From Marinilabiliaceae bacterium (GTDB lineage: Bacteria; Bacteroidota; Bacteroidia; Bacteroidales; Marinilabiliaceae): 7,687 nt of DNA. The DNA lies in NCBI GenBank assembly GCA_027010905.1, contig JALVBA010000223.1:1-7687 (forward strand). The letters run 5' to 3'. Made by a program: the position numbers and the translations under genes. Below, piece after piece: positions 6,304 to 7,687 of the stretch; within the stretch, counting starts at the first letter, position 1, and each line of letters begins with the position of its first letter. The notes beneath the pieces are model-generated. The model ran no database searches and had not been told where the DNA came from. It worked only from the letters and a program-made list of their open reading frames with translations.

Positions 6304-6645
6304 CTATACCAAAGCACTTGTCTCCATCGCAACTCTTTGATTATATTCAAAGGCCAGATTACGATAGTTTACCAGATCTACAATTGTACCAATTAAACAG
6401 AGGCCGCCAGTTAAGAGATACAATATCCCCATACCAATCTGATCAATTAAAAACCTGTGAATACCGGAGAAACCGATAAATCCCAACAGAGCAGTAAATA
6501 GCAACAACTGGGGTTCTCTTCGGCGGCTGCGGTACAACATTGCAAAATTCTGCAATTGATCATCAGATTTATTCTTCAGTAGTGATTCAATAAAGACAGC
6601 CTCTTCGCTCTCAATCTCCGGAAGTAGTGAATGAATTCTATTCAT
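6304..6645 (-). CDS. TM2-domain membrane protein
   Basis: This is a small 113-residue inner-membrane protein. Residues 1 to about 45 are a charged, helical cytosolic extension ending in YRSRRREPQ. A TM2 domain follows: a first membrane segment (about 47-62), a short turn with the family motif GIHRF (61-65), and a second segment (about 71-91, from GMGILYLL to GTIVDLV). The extension plus TM2 layout matches what I recall of the common Bacteroidota TM2 family. TM2 proteins lack an established molecular role in bacteria. It is the last gene of a three-gene minus-strand operon. Its ATG overlaps the end of the DUF2752 gene by 8 bp (ATGAATAG), which suggests translation coupled to that gene. No catalytic residues are evident. 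Confidence 0.88.
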   Translation of the reverse strand: MNRIHSLLPEIESEEAVFIESLLKNKSDDQLQNFAMLYRSRRREPQLLLFTALLGFIGFSGIHRFLIDQIGMGILYLLTGGLCLIGTIVDLVNYRNLAFEYNQRVAMETSALV

Positions 6646-6973
6646 TTCTATCAGGTTTAAGTATTAATACCTTTATATCGTTTTTCAAAATTCTATATAC
6701 TCTGTGTAGCAATACTGCCACCGCCAGTATCGCAAGCGGATGAGAGTTCCAGGAGTCAACAAAATTGCCATGGAACAGAAATATGATTGAATGACCTAAC
6801 CCACATCCCGGACAAAAATCGATACCCATCAATTTAAAAAGACAAAATGTAAAATGTGTGTCATGTGTTGGTGTCGTCAGAGCCATGCTTAGTAGTGCCC
6901 CAAACCAGAAGTATGCTTCCAGATGAGAAACACGGAAATTGTATTTTATCCTGACAGGAATAGATGTAATCAT
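6638..6973 (-). CDS. DUF2752 membrane protein with CPGCG motif
   Basis: This 111-residue small membrane protein carries the DUF2752 signature: an upstream cysteine followed by a lysine (Cys44, Lys47), then CPGCGLGHS (54-62). The spaced pair Cys54/Cys57 could bind a metal or form a disulfide, but the family's function is not known. Hydrophobic segments at about 19-34, 60-70 and 78-95 suggest two or three membrane passes, with the cysteine motif at the edge of a segment. The gene starts 24 bp after the DUF4294 gene and overlaps the TM2 gene by 8 bp. DUF2752 and TM2 genes are often neighbours in Bacteroidota as I recall, so a shared role is plausible but unproven. Confidence 0.85.
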   Translation of the reverse strand: MITSIPVRIKYNFRVSHLEAYFWFGALLSMALTTPTHDTHFTFCLFKLMGIDFCPGCGLGHSIIFLFHGNFVDSWNSHPLAILAVAVLLHRVYRILKNDIKVLILKPDRNE

Positions 6974-6980
6974 ATTAAAT

Positions 6981-6988
6981 CAAAAATA
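6981..6988 (-). promoter_or_regulatory. Possible internal -7 element before the DUF2752 gene
   Basis: On the minus strand this reads TATTTTTG, an exact TAnnTTTG match, ending 7 nt before the ATG. No TTG is found at the right spacing upstream; a TGG sits 19 bp away. It would give a nearly leaderless mRNA, so it may be chance in AT-rich DNA or a weak internal promoter. Confidence 0.22.
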
Positions 6989-6997
6989 GGAATAATA

Positions 6998-7600
6998 TTA
7001 CAACATTCCATTATCAATCAGAATAATAATGTGTTCAATCATCTTTTCGTCACCCTTCGCATCGTAATCGGCTTTTAGGTTTGAACCAAAAATATGCGCA
7101 ACTGATTGCCAGAAAAAGGCGGAAAACCCACCCTTATACTCTTTAATGAGATTATAACTTGTATCACCTGTCTCCCTGTCAATTAGTCGAATAAGCAGTC
7201 GTCCCTGCGAGAAAGTAAAGTGTCTTAACGGTTGCTCAAACTCAGCAAACAACTCCTTCTCAGCACTCTTCAGATATGCTTTCTTCTCCTTTTCAGTGGG
7301 TAGGGTTTGCATGTGAGTATCTATCTCCCTCAATTTTTGTGATACGAGCCGTGCGTAAGGAAGTGCCTTCTTAACATTAATTACTAATCGTGAATAGTGT
7401 GTCCTTTGCCTTCTGTTCTTAAATTTCCAGACTGGCACAACCGATACTTCACGAAGTGTGATGTGTGGCAGTGTATCAGCTCCTATTACTTTTGTCTCAA
7501 GAAAAATGGTCTTCTTTCCGGCAATTGTCTCCACCCTCTGCGCAAGTAGTCCCACAGAACACAAAAACAGAACATATACTATTGTAAAAACCGGTTTCAT
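6998..7600 (-). CDS. Secreted DUF4294-family protein of unknown function
   Basis: This is a 200-residue protein with a Sec signal peptide (residues 1-20, a hydrophobic core ending GLLA before Gln21) and no lipobox at the cleavage site, so it is predicted to be soluble and periplasmic. The mature part has features I associate with DUF4294: KFKNRRQRTHYSRLV (59-73) followed by a basic helix with NVKKALPYA (75-83), a charged helical stretch (about 85-125), and the most distinctive block, FSQGRLLIRLIDRETG (130-145) with FSAFFWQ (159-165) and a GSNLKADYD segment (172-180). No known catalytic motif is recognisable. The family seems confined to Bacteroidota, and I know of no assigned function. It is the first gene of the minus-strand operon, followed after 24 bp by the DUF2752 gene. 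The ATG at 7600 is chosen because it begins the signal peptide. Confidence 0.85.
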   Translation of the reverse strand: MKPVFTIVYVLFLCSVGLLAQRVETIAGKKTIFLETKVIGADTLPHITLREVSVVPVWKFKNRRQRTHYSRLVINVKKALPYARLVSQKLREIDTHMQTLPTEKEKKAYLKSAEKELFAEFEQPLRHFTFSQGRLLIRLIDRETGDTSYNLIKEYKGGFSAFFWQSVAHIFGSNLKADYDAKGDEKMIEHIIILIDNGML

Positions 7601-7614
7601 AATTCCACCCTCTT

Positions 7615-7644
7615 CAATCCTACCTAATAAATTTCTTCAAACAA
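7615..7644 (-). promoter_or_regulatory. Possible promoter of the DUF4294-DUF2752-TM2 operon
   Basis: Read on the minus strand, a TTG (7644-7642) is followed after 19 bp by TAGGATTG (7622-7615), which differs from TAnnTTTG at one position. It ends 14 bp before the ATG, giving a very short leader. The spacing is right but the -7 match is imperfect, and no better candidate is seen before the window edge. Confidence 0.3.
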
Positions 7645-7687
7645 GAACTTTCACATACGAAGATAGTAACAGATATCCTCCTTTGGC

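Noticed and set aside
7677..7684. Strong Shine-Dalgarno-like AAAGGAGG on the minus strand at the right edge.
   Set aside because: The nearest following ATG is about 20 bp away and runs straight into TGA, and genes here do not otherwise use Shine-Dalgarno sites. It is probably chance or belongs to sequence outside the window.
1..7687. Search for mobile elements, CRISPR, toxin-antitoxin, phage or defence genes and RNA genes.
   Set aside because: No transposase, integrase, regularly spaced repeats, tRNA-like or rRNA-like sequence was seen; all coding space is taken by housekeeping or envelope families with uniform base composition.

Overview
The window looks like an ordinary piece of a Bacteroidota chromosome, probably of the Bacteroidales/Marinilabiliales type. 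The DNA is AT-rich. Genes lack Shine-Dalgarno sequences and have A/T-rich leaders. Several upstream regions carry the Bacteroidota-type -7 element TAnnTTTG. The protein families (DUF1573, DUF4369-TlpA lipoproteins, DUF4294, a TM2 protein with a DUF2752 neighbour) are typical of that phylum. There are no RNA genes, CRISPR arrays, insertion sequences or phage genes, and no gene-free stretch longer than about 150 bp.

Left part (1-4771, plus strand). An exported protein with two DUF1573 repeats (146-1228) is followed by a strong hairpin terminator that ends only 6 bp before the next start codon. Then come meaB, the GTPase chaperone of the adenosylcobalamin-dependent methylmalonyl-CoA mutase (1318-2427), and two tandem paralogous lipoproteins (2454-3557 and 3620-4720). 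Each lipoprotein has an N-terminal DUF4369 domain and a C-terminal TlpA/ResA-like thioredoxin domain with a CQPC active site. The second is a diverged copy of the first and may have its own promoter. This block ends at a canonical terminator (4741-4771).

Middle (4770-6217, plus strand). A well-formed Bacteroidota promoter, whose -33 element begins inside the preceding terminator's T-tract, drives a stand-alone dihydrolipoyl dehydrogenase gene (lpdA), the E3 of 2-oxoacid dehydrogenase complexes and the glycine cleavage system. A palindromic repeat element (6235-6286) fills the convergent gap after it.

Right part (6304-7687, minus strand). Three genes read leftward as a compact operon: a secreted DUF4294 protein, a DUF2752 membrane protein with a CPGCG motif, and a TM2-domain membrane protein. 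The last two overlap by 8 bp. None has an established function that I know of, so this is the least understood part of the window.

Taken together, the left side joins envelope functions (DUF1573, TlpA lipoproteins) with a propionate/succinate-pathway chaperone, lpdA serves central metabolism, and the right side is a small envelope operon. I found no convincing new multi-gene system. The observations most worth checking are the hairpin against the meaB start, the tandem TlpA duplication with unusually conserved active-site DNA, the palindromic element, and the DUF4294-DUF2752-TM2 operon.
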